13,894 nt of DNA, taken from the NCBI GenBank assembly GCA_034437795.1, contig DAOTTI010000048.1, positions 1 to 13,894 of the forward strand, written 5' to 3'. This document shows, piece by piece, positions 6,836 to 13,857 of the stretch (the stretch's first letter is position 1; every line of letters begins with the position of its first letter). Position numbers and translations under genes: made by a program. The notes below the pieces were generated by a model, which worked only from the letters and a program-made list of their open reading frames with translations, searched no databases and was not told where the DNA came from. This stretch comes from DAOTTI01 sp034437795 (GTDB lineage: Bacteria > Chloroflexota > UBA11872 > UBA12225).

Positions 6836-6921
6836 TTCCCTCGTAGGGAAAGGGCCAGGGGCCGCCGGCCCGCGCCGTGGGCGAGGCGCTGGATCCCGCT
6901 CCGTCTGAGAGAGGGCCAGGG
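6836..6921. repeat. Repeat-rich convergent spacer between clpX and nadA
   Basis: The hairpin TTCCCT-cgt-AGGGAA (6836-6850) lies 15 nt after the clpX stop. The decamer AGGGCCAGGG occurs at 6851-6860 and again at 6912-6921, each followed by GC-rich sequence ending in GCCG-type blocks. This resembles the CCCTCTCCC/GAGGGCCAGGG dispersed intergenic repeats seen in many bacterial genomes, and a related element ends this window (13858-13894). The hairpin might act as a clpX terminator, but no T-run follows. Confidence 0.5.
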
Positions 6922-6986
6922 TGAGGGCGCCGCATGCCAAGAACGCGGGCCAGCGCTGCCCGCCGGCGGCCGGCGTCCCAGGGCGG

Positions 6987-8243
6987 CTACTTCACCGCCA
7001 GCATGCGCTCCAGGGCCACCACGGCCCAGCGCTTGACCTGCTCATCCACCACCACCTGGTTCACGATCCGCCCTTCCACCAGGTTGTCCAGCGCCCAGGC
7101 CAGGTAGGCGGGGTGGATGCGGTACATCGTGCTGCACGGGCAGATCACGGGGTCCAGGCAGAAGATGACCTTGTCCGGTTGCTCCTTCTGCAGTCGGTTG
7201 ACCAGGTTGATCTCCGTGCCCACCGCCCAGATGCTCCCCGGCGGGGACTGGGTGACCACCTTGATGATGTACTCGGTCGACCCGTTGCAGTCGGCCAGCT
7301 CCACCACCTCGCGCACGCACTCTGGATGGACGACCACCTTCACGCCCGGGTAGCGGCGGCGCGCCTCGATGATCTGCTCCGGCTTGAAGCGCCCGTGGAC
7401 GGAGCAATGGCCCTTCCAGAGGATGAAGGTCGCCCGCTCCAGGTCCTCGACCGTCTGGCCGCCCAGTTCCTTGCCGGGCGCCCACACCACCGTATCGGCG
7501 AGCGAGTAGCCCATGGCCAGCGCCGTGTTGCGCCCGAGGTGCTGGTCGGGGAAGAACAGGATCTTGCGCCCCCGCTCCAGCGCCCAGGCGATCACCTGGC
7601 GGGCGTTGGAGCTGGTGCAGACGATGCCCCCGTTCTTACCGCAGAAGGCCTTGAGCGCGGCCGCGGAGTTCATGTAGGTCACCGGCACAATGCCGTGGTC
7701 CGGCCCCAGCGTCTGGGTCAGCTGCTCCCAGCAGTCCAGCACGTCGTCGGTCGGCGCCATGTCGGCCATGGAGCAGCCCGCGGCCATGTTGGGGAGGATC
7801 ACCTTCTGGTGCGGGCCGGTGAGGATGTCGGCGCTCTCAGCCATGAAGTGCACGCCGCAGAAGACGATGAACTCGGCGTCCTTCTGCTGCGCCGCCAGCT
7901 GCGAGAGCTTGAAGCTATCCCCCCGCGCGTCGGCAAACTTGATAATCTCGTCGCGCTGGTAATGGTGCCCCAGAATGAAGAGCCGGCTGCCCAGCCGCTG
8001 CTTGGCCGCCGCAATACGGGCGTCCAGCTCCTCCGGCGCCAGCGTGACGTACTCCGGCGGCAGGGGCTGCTGGAGATGCGCCACCGGCTGGCTCGCCGCC
8101 CGCAGCCGCTCGGTAAACAGGTCGTCGTAGCTGTATTCGTAGTTGCAGACGGCGTCACCCGCCGGGATCAACGGGATCGTCTGTGCCGGCCGCCACACCG
8201 GCGCCGCTTCCCCCTGCCGGGGGGTCTGGATCGTCGCAACCAT
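6987..8243 (-). CDS. nadA: Quinolinate synthase NadA
   Basis: The product (418 residues) condenses iminoaspartate with dihydroxyacetone phosphate to quinolinate, the second step of de novo NAD synthesis. It needs a [4Fe-4S] cluster with three Cys ligands. Family motifs are LGHHYQRDEI (91-100), FCGVHFMAESADIL (128-141), PNMAAGCSMADMA (151-163) and MNSAAALKAFCG (191-202). KGHCSVH (277-283), VVHPEC (304-309) and PVICPCSTMYRIHP (365-378) complete the set. Likely cluster ligands are Cys157, Cys280 (or Cys309) and Cys370. It is of the longer B. subtilis-like type with an N-terminal extension of about 60 residues. The ATG at 8243 follows GAGAGAGGG. nadB and nadC are not in the window. A Rex-type operator lies between its -10 box and start codon. 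It is transcribed divergently from the flavin reductase gene. Confidence 0.96.
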   Translation of the reverse strand: MVATIQTPRQGEAAPVWRPAQTIPLIPAGDAVCNYEYSYDDLFTERLRAASQPVAHLQQPLPPEYVTLAPEELDARIAAAKQRLGSRLFILGHHYQRDEIIKFADARGDSFKLSQLAAQQKDAEFIVFCGVHFMAESADILTGPHQKVILPNMAAGCSMADMAPTDDVLDCWEQLTQTLGPDHGIVPVTYMNSAAALKAFCGKNGGIVCTSSNARQVIAWALERGRKILFFPDQHLGRNTALAMGYSLADTVVWAPGKELGGQTVEDLERATFILWKGHCSVHGRFKPEQIIEARRRYPGVKVVVHPECVREVVELADCNGSTEYIIKVVTQSPPGSIWAVGTEINLVNRLQKEQPDKVIFCLDPVICPCSTMYRIHPAYLAWALDNLVEGRIVNQVVVDEQVKRWAVVALERMLAVK

Positions 8244-8267
8244 GCCTGCCCTCTCTCGCCTGGGAGA

Positions 8268-8285
8268 TTGTGAAACTTTTCACAA
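8268..8285. promoter_or_regulatory. Rex-type operator (redox-sensing repressor box) upstream of nadA
   Basis: TTGTGAAA-CT-TTTCACAA is a perfect palindrome (8-nt arms, 2-nt centre). It matches the Rex consensus TTGTGAA-n4-TTCACAA at every conserved position. Rex represses when NADH/NAD+ is low, and nad biosynthetic genes are known Rex targets in some lineages. The core also satisfies the CRP consensus TGTGA-n6-TCACA, so a CRP/FNR-family regulator is the main alternative. The box is about 10-25 nt downstream of the predicted nadA start site, where binding would block transcription. Confidence 0.8.
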
Positions 8286-8300
8286 ATGCCCTTCTGCTAA

Positions 8301-8306
8301 ATCATA
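8301..8306 (-). promoter_or_regulatory. -10 box of the nadA promoter
   Basis: TATGAT on the minus strand matches 5 of 6 consensus positions. The -35 region (about 8324-8332) is poor, with TTCCAG at 18-nt spacing as the best candidate. Predicted initiation near 8294 puts the Rex-type box at about +9 to +26. Confidence 0.5.
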
Positions 8307-8401
8307 GCAAAATGCCGGCGGGAACTGGAACAATTCGTCCCCGAGAGCAAGCCCGCCGGCACAGAGCCCCTCGACCGAGTCACCGCAGAGAAGGCGCCCG
8401 G

Positions 8402-8908
8402 ATGGCGGTTACGATCGACGAATTCCGCGCCGTTATGAGCCGCTGGACCACCGGCATCACGGTGGTCACCGCCCGCCTCGGCGCCGTGACCCACGGCATG
8501 GTCGCTAGCTCGTTCGCCTCCGTCTCCACCGACCCCCCGACGGTCCTCTTCTGCGCCGACCGGCGCACGCGCACCTACCCGCTAGTGCGCGATTCCGGCG
8601 CCTTCGCCGTCAGCATTCTCGCGCAGCACCAGGAAGATACCTTTCGCGTCTTTGCCGGCCAGAAGGGCGAGCGGGGCGCCGACAAGTTTGCCAGCGAGGA
8701 AGTGGTCACCGCCGTCACCGGCTCGCCCATTCTCCGCCAGGCCCTGGCCTGGTTCGACTGCCGCGTGCTGGCCGAGTACCCCGGCGGCACCACGCACAGC
8801 ATCTTCGTCGGGGAGGTGGTCGCCGCCGACCTGGGCGAAGGCAAGAACGATCCGCCCCTGGTGTACTTCAAGCGCGCCGTACGCCGCCTGGTGGATGCCG
8901 ACCCGTAG
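8402..8908 (+). CDS. Flavin reductase-like, FMN-binding split-barrel protein
   Basis: The product (168 residues, typical size) belongs to the flavin reductase-like domain family (HpaC/NtaB-type), which uses NAD(P)H to reduce FMN or FAD, often for a partner monooxygenase. Family landmarks are FRAVMSRWTTGITVVTA (8-24), ASSFASVSTDPPTVLFC (35-51), GAFAVSILAQHQ (67-78) and the C-terminal IFVGEVV (134-140). The ATG at 8402 follows GAGAAGG at a suitable distance; upstream in-frame sequence overlaps the regulatory region and nadA. No monooxygenase gene is next to it, so the partner is unknown; some members instead bind haem or act alone. It diverges from nadA around the Rex-type box, so it may share that control. 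It converges on nfo with a 43-nt gap. Confidence 0.88.
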   Translation: MAVTIDEFRAVMSRWTTGITVVTARLGAVTHGMVASSFASVSTDPPTVLFCADRRTRTYPLVRDSGAFAVSILAQHQEDTFRVFAGQKGERGADKFASEEVVTAVTGSPILRQALAWFDCRVLAEYPGGTTHSIFVGEVVAADLGEGKNDPPLVYFKRAVRRLVDADP

Positions 8909-8951
8909 TCCCCTGCGCGCCCAATGCTGCTCCTGCCCCCATCAGTCTCCT

Positions 8952-9911
8952 CTACGGCCGGCGCAACGCTGCTGGGGAGCCATCACCTGGTGGAACGTTG
9001 CCGCCGTCGCCGGCCGGCGTGGTCGCGCCATCGCCGGCAGCCAGGCGGCGCAGGGTGGCCAGGTTCTGGGCGTCGGGCCCGGTCCCGTCGTACCCCGGCA
9101 CCTCCAGGATCCACGGCAGCGGCCGCAGTAGGGGATGGGCCAAAAGGCGCGCGAACGCGACCGCGCCGATGGCGCCCTCCCCGATGTTCTCGTGGCGATC
9201 CCGGTGCGACCCGAGGGGCGCCTTGGAGTCGTTGGCGTGGATGGCCACCAGCCGCTGGGCAGGGAGGGTGGCCACCAGTTCGTCGATCGTGGCCCGCAGG
9301 CCGTCCTCCGTCGCCACATCGTAGCCGCTCCCGTAGAGGTGGGCGGTATCCAGGACAAAGGCAATGGCGGGGTGGTGCTCCAGCCGTTCGAGCAGCGCAG
9401 CCAGGTCGCCAAAGGTGCGCCCGATGGTCCGGCCCGCGCCAGCGCACGTCTCCAGCGCGACCAGGGGGCGGGCGGCCAGCCCTTCCGTTTGCTCCAGGGC
9501 GCGCCTGATGGCGCGGGCGCACCGCTCCAGTGCCGCATCCGGCGCCAGCGTCATCCCTGAGCCGGGATGCACCACCACTGCCCTGGCCCCGAGTTGGGCG
9601 CCGACCACCAGGTGGTCGACCAGGGCCTCGATCGACTGCGTCCACAGGCGTTCATCCGGGGAGGCGAAGTTCATCAGGTAGATCCCATGGGTGAACACCG
9701 GCGCGAGGTCCGCGTCGGCGCAGCCCCGCCGGAAGCGGTCGATGTCGGCCGGGTCATGCGCCACGGGCCGCCACGCCGAGGGGTTGCGGCTCCAGATCTG
9801 GATCGGGCCGCCCTCGCCGCCGTCGAGGCCGTGCCCCAGGCCAATCCGGCGCGCGTGCTCCAGCGCCCCTCTCACACCGCCGTTCAGGTGTGCGCCCAAG
9901 CGTGGTCTCAT
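8952..9911 (-). CDS. nfo: Endonuclease IV (AP endonuclease), Nfo family
   Basis: The product (319 residues) is a trinuclear-zinc TIM-barrel enzyme that cleaves 5' to abasic sites in base-excision repair. The start RLGAHLNGGV matches the family's GAHVSxxGG. All nine E. coli Nfo metal-ligand positions have counterparts: His75 (THGIYL), His115 (VHPGS), Glu154 (LETCAG), Asp188 and His191 (LDTAH), His225 (IHANDSK), Asp238 and His240 (RDRHENIGEG), and Glu270 (ILEVPG). IWSRNPSAW (39-47) is the conserved xFxxNPxxW segment. The last 30 residues are a Gly/Pro/Ala-rich tail beyond the usual end. The ATG at 9911 is chosen because the family motif begins five residues later and a purine-rich GAAGAAAGAG lies upstream. 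It diverges from the rhodanese gene. Confidence 0.94.
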   Translation of the reverse strand: MRPRLGAHLNGGVRGALEHARRIGLGHGLDGGEGGPIQIWSRNPSAWRPVAHDPADIDRFRRGCADADLAPVFTHGIYLMNFASPDERLWTQSIEALVDHLVVGAQLGARAVVVHPGSGMTLAPDAALERCARAIRRALEQTEGLAARPLVALETCAGAGRTIGRTFGDLAALLERLEHHPAIAFVLDTAHLYGSGYDVATEDGLRATIDELVATLPAQRLVAIHANDSKAPLGSHRDRHENIGEGAIGAVAFARLLAHPLLRPLPWILEVPGYDGTGPDAQNLATLRRLAAGDGATTPAGDGGNVPPGDGSPAALRRP

Positions 9912-9940
9912 TGAGTAGACTCTTTCTTCGAGGATAGACT
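9911..9940 (+). promoter_or_regulatory. Candidate promoter for the rhodanese gene
   Basis: TTGAGT (9911-9916) and TAGACT (9935-9940) are separated by 18 nt on the plus strand. They match 4-5 and 4 of 6 consensus positions. The -35 box overlaps the nfo start codon region on the opposite strand. Transcription from here would give a leader of about 165 nt with strong hairpins before the rhodanese start. Confidence 0.5.
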
Positions 9941-9997
9941 TCGAAATGAGGCGACGTTCTCGATAACGGGCGGCGGCGGGCGCGGTCGTGGACCGCA

Positions 9998-10077
9998 GGC
10001 CGCATGCGGCCGCGTACCGCGTGCGCGCCGAGGCTCCAGTGTACCTCGGCGGGAGCCGGCGGTCAGAGACCGCCGGC
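9998..10077 (+). other. Hairpin cluster in the leader of the rhodanese gene
   Basis: Three perfect self-complementary elements lie in series. They are the palindrome GGCCGCATGCGGCC (9998-10011), a 7-bp stem GCCGAGG/CCTCGGC with a 10-nt loop (10027-10050), and a 10-bp stem GCCGGCGGTC-aga-GACCGCCGGC (10055-10077). The last stem ends 36 nt before the start codon. No T-tract follows, so it is not a standard intrinsic terminator. It could be an RNA stability element, an attenuator or protein-binding sites; function is unknown. Confidence 0.7.
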
Positions 10078-10113
10078 CGTATCGAGCAAGGGAAGTCCCC
10101 AAGGAAAAGTGCC

Positions 10114-10449
10114 ATGGCTGTCAAACCCCAGGAACCGTTTCAGCGCGTGAGCGTCGACCAGGCTAAGCAGCTCATCGAGCAAGGGGTCAAGCTGATCGAC
10201 GTCCGCGAGCCGAAGGAGATCACCCAGGACGGCAAGATCCCCAACTCCGAGTTGGTGCCGATGAATACGCTCTTCGCCAACCCGACGCAGTATCTAAAGG
10301 AGGACCGCATCCTCTTCTACTGCAAGGTCGGGCAGCGCAGCGCCATCGCCTGCGAGCTCGCGGCCGCCATCGGCTTGAAGCACCTCTACAACCTTGAAGG
10401 CGGGATCGAGGCCTGGAAGAAGCAGGGTCTGCCGGTGGAATACAAGTAG
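10114..10449 (+). CDS. Single-domain rhodanese-like sulfurtransferase
   Basis: The product (111 residues) is one rhodanese domain, a GlpE/PspE-like cytoplasmic protein that carries sulfur on a persulfide Cys. It shows the family's SVDQAKQLI start (13-21), LIDVREPKE (27-35) and the active-site loop with Cys70 in FYCKVGQRSA (68-77). The C-terminal NLEGGIEAWKKQGLPVE block is also present. The six-residue loop C-K-V-G-Q-R fits a sulfurtransferase rather than a phosphatase. There is no signal peptide. The ATG at 10114 has AAGGA about 8 nt upstream; the in-frame sequence before it overlaps the hairpin leader and looks non-coding. The sulfur acceptor cannot be told from the neighbours; tyrA follows after 106 nt. 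Confidence 0.93.
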   Translation: MAVKPQEPFQRVSVDQAKQLIEQGVKLIDVREPKEITQDGKIPNSELVPMNTLFANPTQYLKEDRILFYCKVGQRSAIACELAAAIGLKHLYNLEGGIEAWKKQGLPVEYK

Positions 10450-10555
10450 GTGCACGGTTCTCGGTTCTCGGTCCCCCGCGGCGTCCCGGCAGCCTTCGGC
10501 CGGTAGCCTGCGAACGATGAACTGAGACGCGGGCGCTGAGCGCTGGGCACGGATC

Positions 10556-11521
10556 GTGCGCGTTGCCATCATCGGCCTGGGCTTGATCGGCGGGTCGGCG
10601 GGCATGGCCTTCCGGCGCGCGGGGCATACCGTCGCCGGCTACGCGCGCCGCGCGGCGACGCTCCGGCGCGCCATTGAACTGGGCGCGGTGGATGAGCCGG
10701 CAGAGACCCTGGCCCAGGCGGCGCAGGCGGAGGTGCTGGTCCTAGCGGCGCCGGTCCTGGCCATCCGCGACCTGCTGGCGGACCTCGGGCCGCTGCTGCC
10801 GTCCGGCGCGATCGTCACGGACGTGGCCAGCACCAAGCGGCAGGTCGAAACCTGGGCGCTGCAGCTCCTGCCGGCGGGCGTCCACTTCGTCGGCGGCCAC
10901 CCCATGGCCGGAAAGGAGACGGCGGGCATCGACTACGCCGACGGCGCCTTGTTCCGCGGGCGCACCTGGTGCATCGTCCCGCCCCCGCGCGCCAGCGAGG
11001 GTGCGGTGGCGGCCGTGGCGCAGCTCGCCGCCGATACCGGAGCGCTCACCATACGCATGACCGCCGCCGAGCACGATGCGATGGTCGCCGCCACCAGCCA
11101 CCTGCCCTTTACCGTCTCTGCCTTGCTCTGTGACGCCGTGCTCGGCCGCCAGGGGTTCGACCGCCTGGCGCCGGTGGCGGGCCCCGGCCTGCGCGACTTG
11201 ACGCGCCTGGCCAGCGGCGATGCGCTGATGCACCGGGATATCTGCGTCACCAACCGCGACAACCTGGTGCGTGAGCTGGAGTATTTTTCCCAGCGCCTGG
11301 CCGAGGTCACAGCCCTCATCCGCGCCCTCCCTGACGCGGAGCGCGCTTCCGGCGATGGCGCCCTGGCTGCGCTCGAGGACTGGTTCCGGCGCCTGAAGCA
11401 GGCTCGCGACGCCTGGCTGCGTGGGGCCGCCTCCTCCGCCGAGCCAGTACCTCCCGCCACTCCGGCCGCCTCCTTCGCCGAGCCAGTACCTCCCGCCACT
11501 CAGGCGCCTTCCATCACCTGA
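10556..11521 (+). CDS. tyrA: Prephenate dehydrogenase TyrA
   Basis: The product (321 residues) oxidatively decarboxylates prephenate to 4-hydroxyphenylpyruvate in tyrosine synthesis. The NAD-binding Rossmann motif GLGLIGGS is at 7-14. TDVASTK (88-94, Ser92) and FVGGHPMAGKE (111-121, His115) carry the residues that correspond to the catalytic Ser/His of TyrA enzymes. SHLPF (181-185) matches the usual SHLPH segment. The helical dimerisation domain runs to about residue 290. No ACT or chorismate mutase domain is attached, so it is the monofunctional form. The tail (about 290-321) contains a 13-residue tandem duplication (AASSAEPVPPATP / AASFAEPVPPATQ). The GTG at 10556 is chosen because it places the Rossmann strand at the N-terminus; its ribosome-binding site is poor. 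Other aromatic-pathway genes are absent here. Confidence 0.93.
   Translation: MRVAIIGLGLIGGSAGMAFRRAGHTVAGYARRAATLRRAIELGAVDEPAETLAQAAQAEVLVLAAPVLAIRDLLADLGPLLPSGAIVTDVASTKRQVETWALQLLPAGVHFVGGHPMAGKETAGIDYADGALFRGRTWCIVPPPRASEGAVAAVAQLAADTGALTIRMTAAEHDAMVAATSHLPFTVSALLCDAVLGRQGFDRLAPVAGPGLRDLTRLASGDALMHRDICVTNRDNLVRELEYFSQRLAEVTALIRALPDAERASGDGALAALEDWFRRLKQARDAWLRGAASSAEPVPPATPAASFAEPVPPATQAPSIT
11425..11501 (+). repeat. In-frame 39-bp-period tandem duplication in the tyrA tail
   Basis: Two 38-nt copies (11425-11462 and 11464-11501) start GGCCGCCTCCT and end CCCGCCACTC, with one mismatch (C/T). The period of 39 nt equals 13 codons, so the reading frame is kept. Near-identity at the DNA level indicates a recent duplication. 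Confidence 0.9.
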
Positions 11522-11562
11522 CTGGACAGCTCGTGTTAGACTTGATGGCAACGACATCGTCA

Positions 11563-11949
11563 AACGGCGATGACGGGGACGAGTACCCGGTGAGCGAAGC
11601 GATAGAGACGGCGGGCCACCGGCTGAAAGCCTGCCGGCAGACGAGCCGGGGAACACCACCCCAGAGCTGACCCGGAAAACGAGCTCGCAGCGGCGTTACC
11701 GCCGCGCGCCGGTCCCGGCCGGGACCACGCGCCGCGGGCTTGGCGAACGGGCTCCCGCCAGCCACGGTTATCTGGCCAATGAGTGCAGTCGCGCTCTTGC
11801 TTCCCCTCGATCCCTCGATGCTGGATCGGCTCGGCGGGCTTGGCGGGAGCGGGCGCGTCTGAACTTGGGTGGAACCGCGCGAACGCGACGATCCAGCAAC
11901 ACGTGCGCCTCGCGTCCCAGGGTGCTGGGATGCGGGGCGCTTTTCTTTT
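11563..11949 (+). promoter_or_regulatory. T-box riboswitch (threonine, ACC specifier) controlling thrS
   Basis: The leader senses uncharged tRNA-Thr. Stem I: GGGG (11575-11578) pairs with CCCC (11659-11662), and CCCGG (11586-11590) with CCGGG (11646-11650). These enclose the specifier loop, with GAGTA (11581-11585) opposite GAACACCA (11651-11658), where ACC (11655-11657) is a Thr codon. The bulge AGAGA and loop GGCTGAAAGC lie near 11604-11630. The T-box itself, GGGTGGAACCGCG, is at 11867-11879. Its TGGA would pair with a tRNA ending UCCA, so a discriminator base U is predicted. Hairpins GCGGCG-ttac-CGCCGC (about 11690-11705) and GGTCCC-ggcc-GGGACC (about 11709-11724) fill the middle. A -10-like TAGACT (11537-11542) precedes the leader with a weak -35. 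The exact 5' boundary is approximate. Confidence 0.92.
11905..11949 (+). terminator. Intrinsic terminator of the thrS T-box
   Basis: A 16-bp stem (11905-11920 with 11925-11940, two G-U wobbles) has loop GGTG and is followed by TTTTCTTTT. The T-box motif 26 nt upstream would form the competing antiterminator when uncharged tRNA-Thr binds. It is the strongest terminator in the window. Confidence 0.92.
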
Positions 11950-11990
11950 AGGAACCGGCAAATCTGGATCTTGCACGTGGAGGACACGAG

Positions 11991-13829
11991 ATGGCACAGG
12001 CACCTGCAGTCGCTGCCGGCGCAGCGCCGGAGCGACGTGAAGACCTCAGTACGATGCGGCACTCAGCGGCGCACGTGATGGCGGCCGCGGTGCAGCAGAT
12101 GTTCCCCGACGCGCGGTTCGGTATCGGACCGGCCATTGAGGACGGCTTTTACTACGACTTCGAGCTGCCCCGACCGCTCACGCCCGATGACCTGCCCGAG
12201 ATCGAGCGCCGCATGCGCGAGATCGTCGCGGCAAACCTGCCGTTCCAGCGCCGCGAGCTGGACGCGGAGGAGGCGATCCGGTACTTCCAGGAGCGTCACC
12301 ATCCATACAAGGTCGAACTGATCCGTGACCTCGTCGCCGGTGCGGTACACGGTGCTCGCGACGAGGTCGCCGGCAGCCCGGACGCGCGCGCCGTTCAGGG
12401 CGGGAAGGTCACGCTCTACCGCCAGGGAGAGTTCGAGGATCTATGCGGCGGGCCGCACGTGGCGCGCACAGGCGACATCGGGCCCTTCAAGCTGTTACGC
12501 ATCGCCGGCGCCTACTGGCGCGGGGACGAGAAGCGCCCCCAGCTCCAGCGCATCTACGGCACGGCCTGGCCGACGCAGCAGGAGCTGGACGCCTACCTCT
12601 GGCGGCTGGAGGAGGCCAGAAGGCGCGACCACCGGCGCCTGGGCACGGACCTGGGGCTGTTCATCTTCAGCGAGCAGGTGGGGGCCGGACTGCCCATCTG
12701 GGCCGAGAACGGGTCCATCATGCGCTCGGTGATCGAGGAGTTCTGGAAGGAGGAGCACCGCAAGGCCGGCTATCAGTACGTCTACTCGCCCCACATCGGC
12801 CTGCTCGATCTCTGGCGGACATCTGGCCATCTCTCCTTCTACCGCGAGAACATGTACTCGCCGATCCAGGTGGACGAACTCCAGTTCATGCTCAAGCCGA
12901 TGAACTGCCCCTTCCACATCCAGGTCTACAAGCGGCGCGTGCGCTCGTACCGCGAGCTCCCCGTCCGCTACAACGAGCTGGGGACGGTCTACCGCTACGA
13001 GCCCGGCGGCACGCTGCACGGCCTGCTCCGCGTGCGGGGCTTCACCCAGGACGATTCGCACATCTTCTGCCGGCCCGACCAGTTGGAGGCGGAGATCAAC
13101 GGCGTGCTCGACCTGGGCCTGCGCCTGTGGCGCACGCTTGGCTTCCACGAGTACCAGATCGAGCTGGCTGTGCGGGACCCCAATAACCTGGACAAGTACA
13201 TGGGCACGGATGAGGAGTGGGCCCAGGCTGAGGCCGCGCTAGAGCACGCGCTTGTCGCCCATGGCCTACCCTACCGGCGGGCCGAGGGCGAGGCCGTCTT
13301 CTACGCCCCGAAGATCGACATCCATCTGGTGGACGCCCTGGGCCGGAAGTGGCAGTGCAGCACCATCCAGGTGGACTTCAACCTGCCGGAGCGGTTCGAC
13401 CTCACCTACATCGCTGAGGACGGGCGCCAGCACCGGCCGTTCATGGTGCACCGCGCCCTGCTGGGGTCGCTGGAGCGGTTCTTTGGCCTGCTCATCGAGC
13501 ACTATGCCGGCGCCTTCCCCGTCTGGCTGGCGCCAGTCCAGGCCATCGTCCTGCCCATTGCCGACCGCCACAACCAGTATGCGGCGCGGGTCCAGCAAGC
13601 GCTCCAGGCGCGCGGATTGCGGGCGCAGCTCGACGATCGCTCGGAGCGGGTCAACGCCAAGATCCGCGACGCGCAGCTGCAGAAGATCCCGTACATGCTG
13701 GTCGTCGGCGACCGAGAGGTGGAGCAGGGGACCGTCGCCGTCCGCCTGCGCAGCGGTGAGAACCTCGGTCCCCAGGCGCTGGACGACGTGGTCGAGCGCA
13801 TCGCTCGCGAGAACGCTGCACGGACCTAG
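11991..13829 (+). CDS. thrS: Threonyl-tRNA synthetase (no TGS domain)
   Basis: The product (612 residues) is a class II synthetase that charges tRNA-Thr. The editing domain that removes Ser-tRNA-Thr is near the N-terminus: HSAAH (His24, His28) and CGGPH (Cys152, His156). The catalytic core has motif 1 (about 262-280, with LWRTSGH), motif 2 (RYNELGTVYRYE, 326-337, then RVRGFTQDD) and motif 3 (VHRALLGSLERFFGLLIEHY, 486-505). The zinc ligands Cys306, His357 and His487 are present. The anticodon-binding domain is C-terminal (about 513-605). The N-terminal TGS domain of E. coli ThrRS (first about 60 residues) is missing: only some 20 residues precede the editing domain. The ATG at 11991 has GGAGG 7 nt upstream and lies just after the T-box terminator, so the start is secure. 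Expression should rise on threonine starvation. Confidence 0.97.
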   Translation: MAQAPAVAAGAAPERREDLSTMRHSAAHVMAAAVQQMFPDARFGIGPAIEDGFYYDFELPRPLTPDDLPEIERRMREIVAANLPFQRRELDAEEAIRYFQERHHPYKVELIRDLVAGAVHGARDEVAGSPDARAVQGGKVTLYRQGEFEDLCGGPHVARTGDIGPFKLLRIAGAYWRGDEKRPQLQRIYGTAWPTQQELDAYLWRLEEARRRDHRRLGTDLGLFIFSEQVGAGLPIWAENGSIMRSVIEEFWKEEHRKAGYQYVYSPHIGLLDLWRTSGHLSFYRENMYSPIQVDELQFMLKPMNCPFHIQVYKRRVRSYRELPVRYNELGTVYRYEPGGTLHGLLRVRGFTQDDSHIFCRPDQLEAEINGVLDLGLRLWRTLGFHEYQIELAVRDPNNLDKYMGTDEEWAQAEAALEHALVAHGLPYRRAEGEAVFYAPKIDIHLVDALGRKWQCSTIQVDFNLPERFDLTYIAEDGRQHRPFMVHRALLGSLERFFGLLIEHYAGAFPVWLAPVQAIVLPIADRHNQYAARVQQALQARGLRAQLDDRSERVNAKIRDAQLQKIPYMLVVGDREVEQGTVAVRLRSGENLGPQALDDVVERIARENAART

Positions 13830-13857
13830 CCTGGCTTCTTCACGGCCACCAGCAGTC

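Noticed and set aside
5586..6935. Long minus-strand open frame (449 codons) opposite clpX
   Set aside because: It is the antisense shadow of clpX in GC-rich DNA; the clpX frame has complete AAA+ motifs.
6921..8273. Long plus-strand open frame (450 codons) opposite nadA
   Set aside because: It is the antisense shadow of nadA, His/Arg/Leu-rich with no family motif.
8268..8285. CRP (cAMP receptor) site reading of the palindrome
   Set aside because: The core fits TGTGA-n6-TCACA, but the inner AA/TT and outer T/A also match Rex, and the nadA context favours a redox regulator; kept only as an alternative.
10055..10077. Intrinsic terminator
   Set aside because: The stem is strong but no T-run follows, and it lies 36 nt before the rhodanese start in a likely leader.
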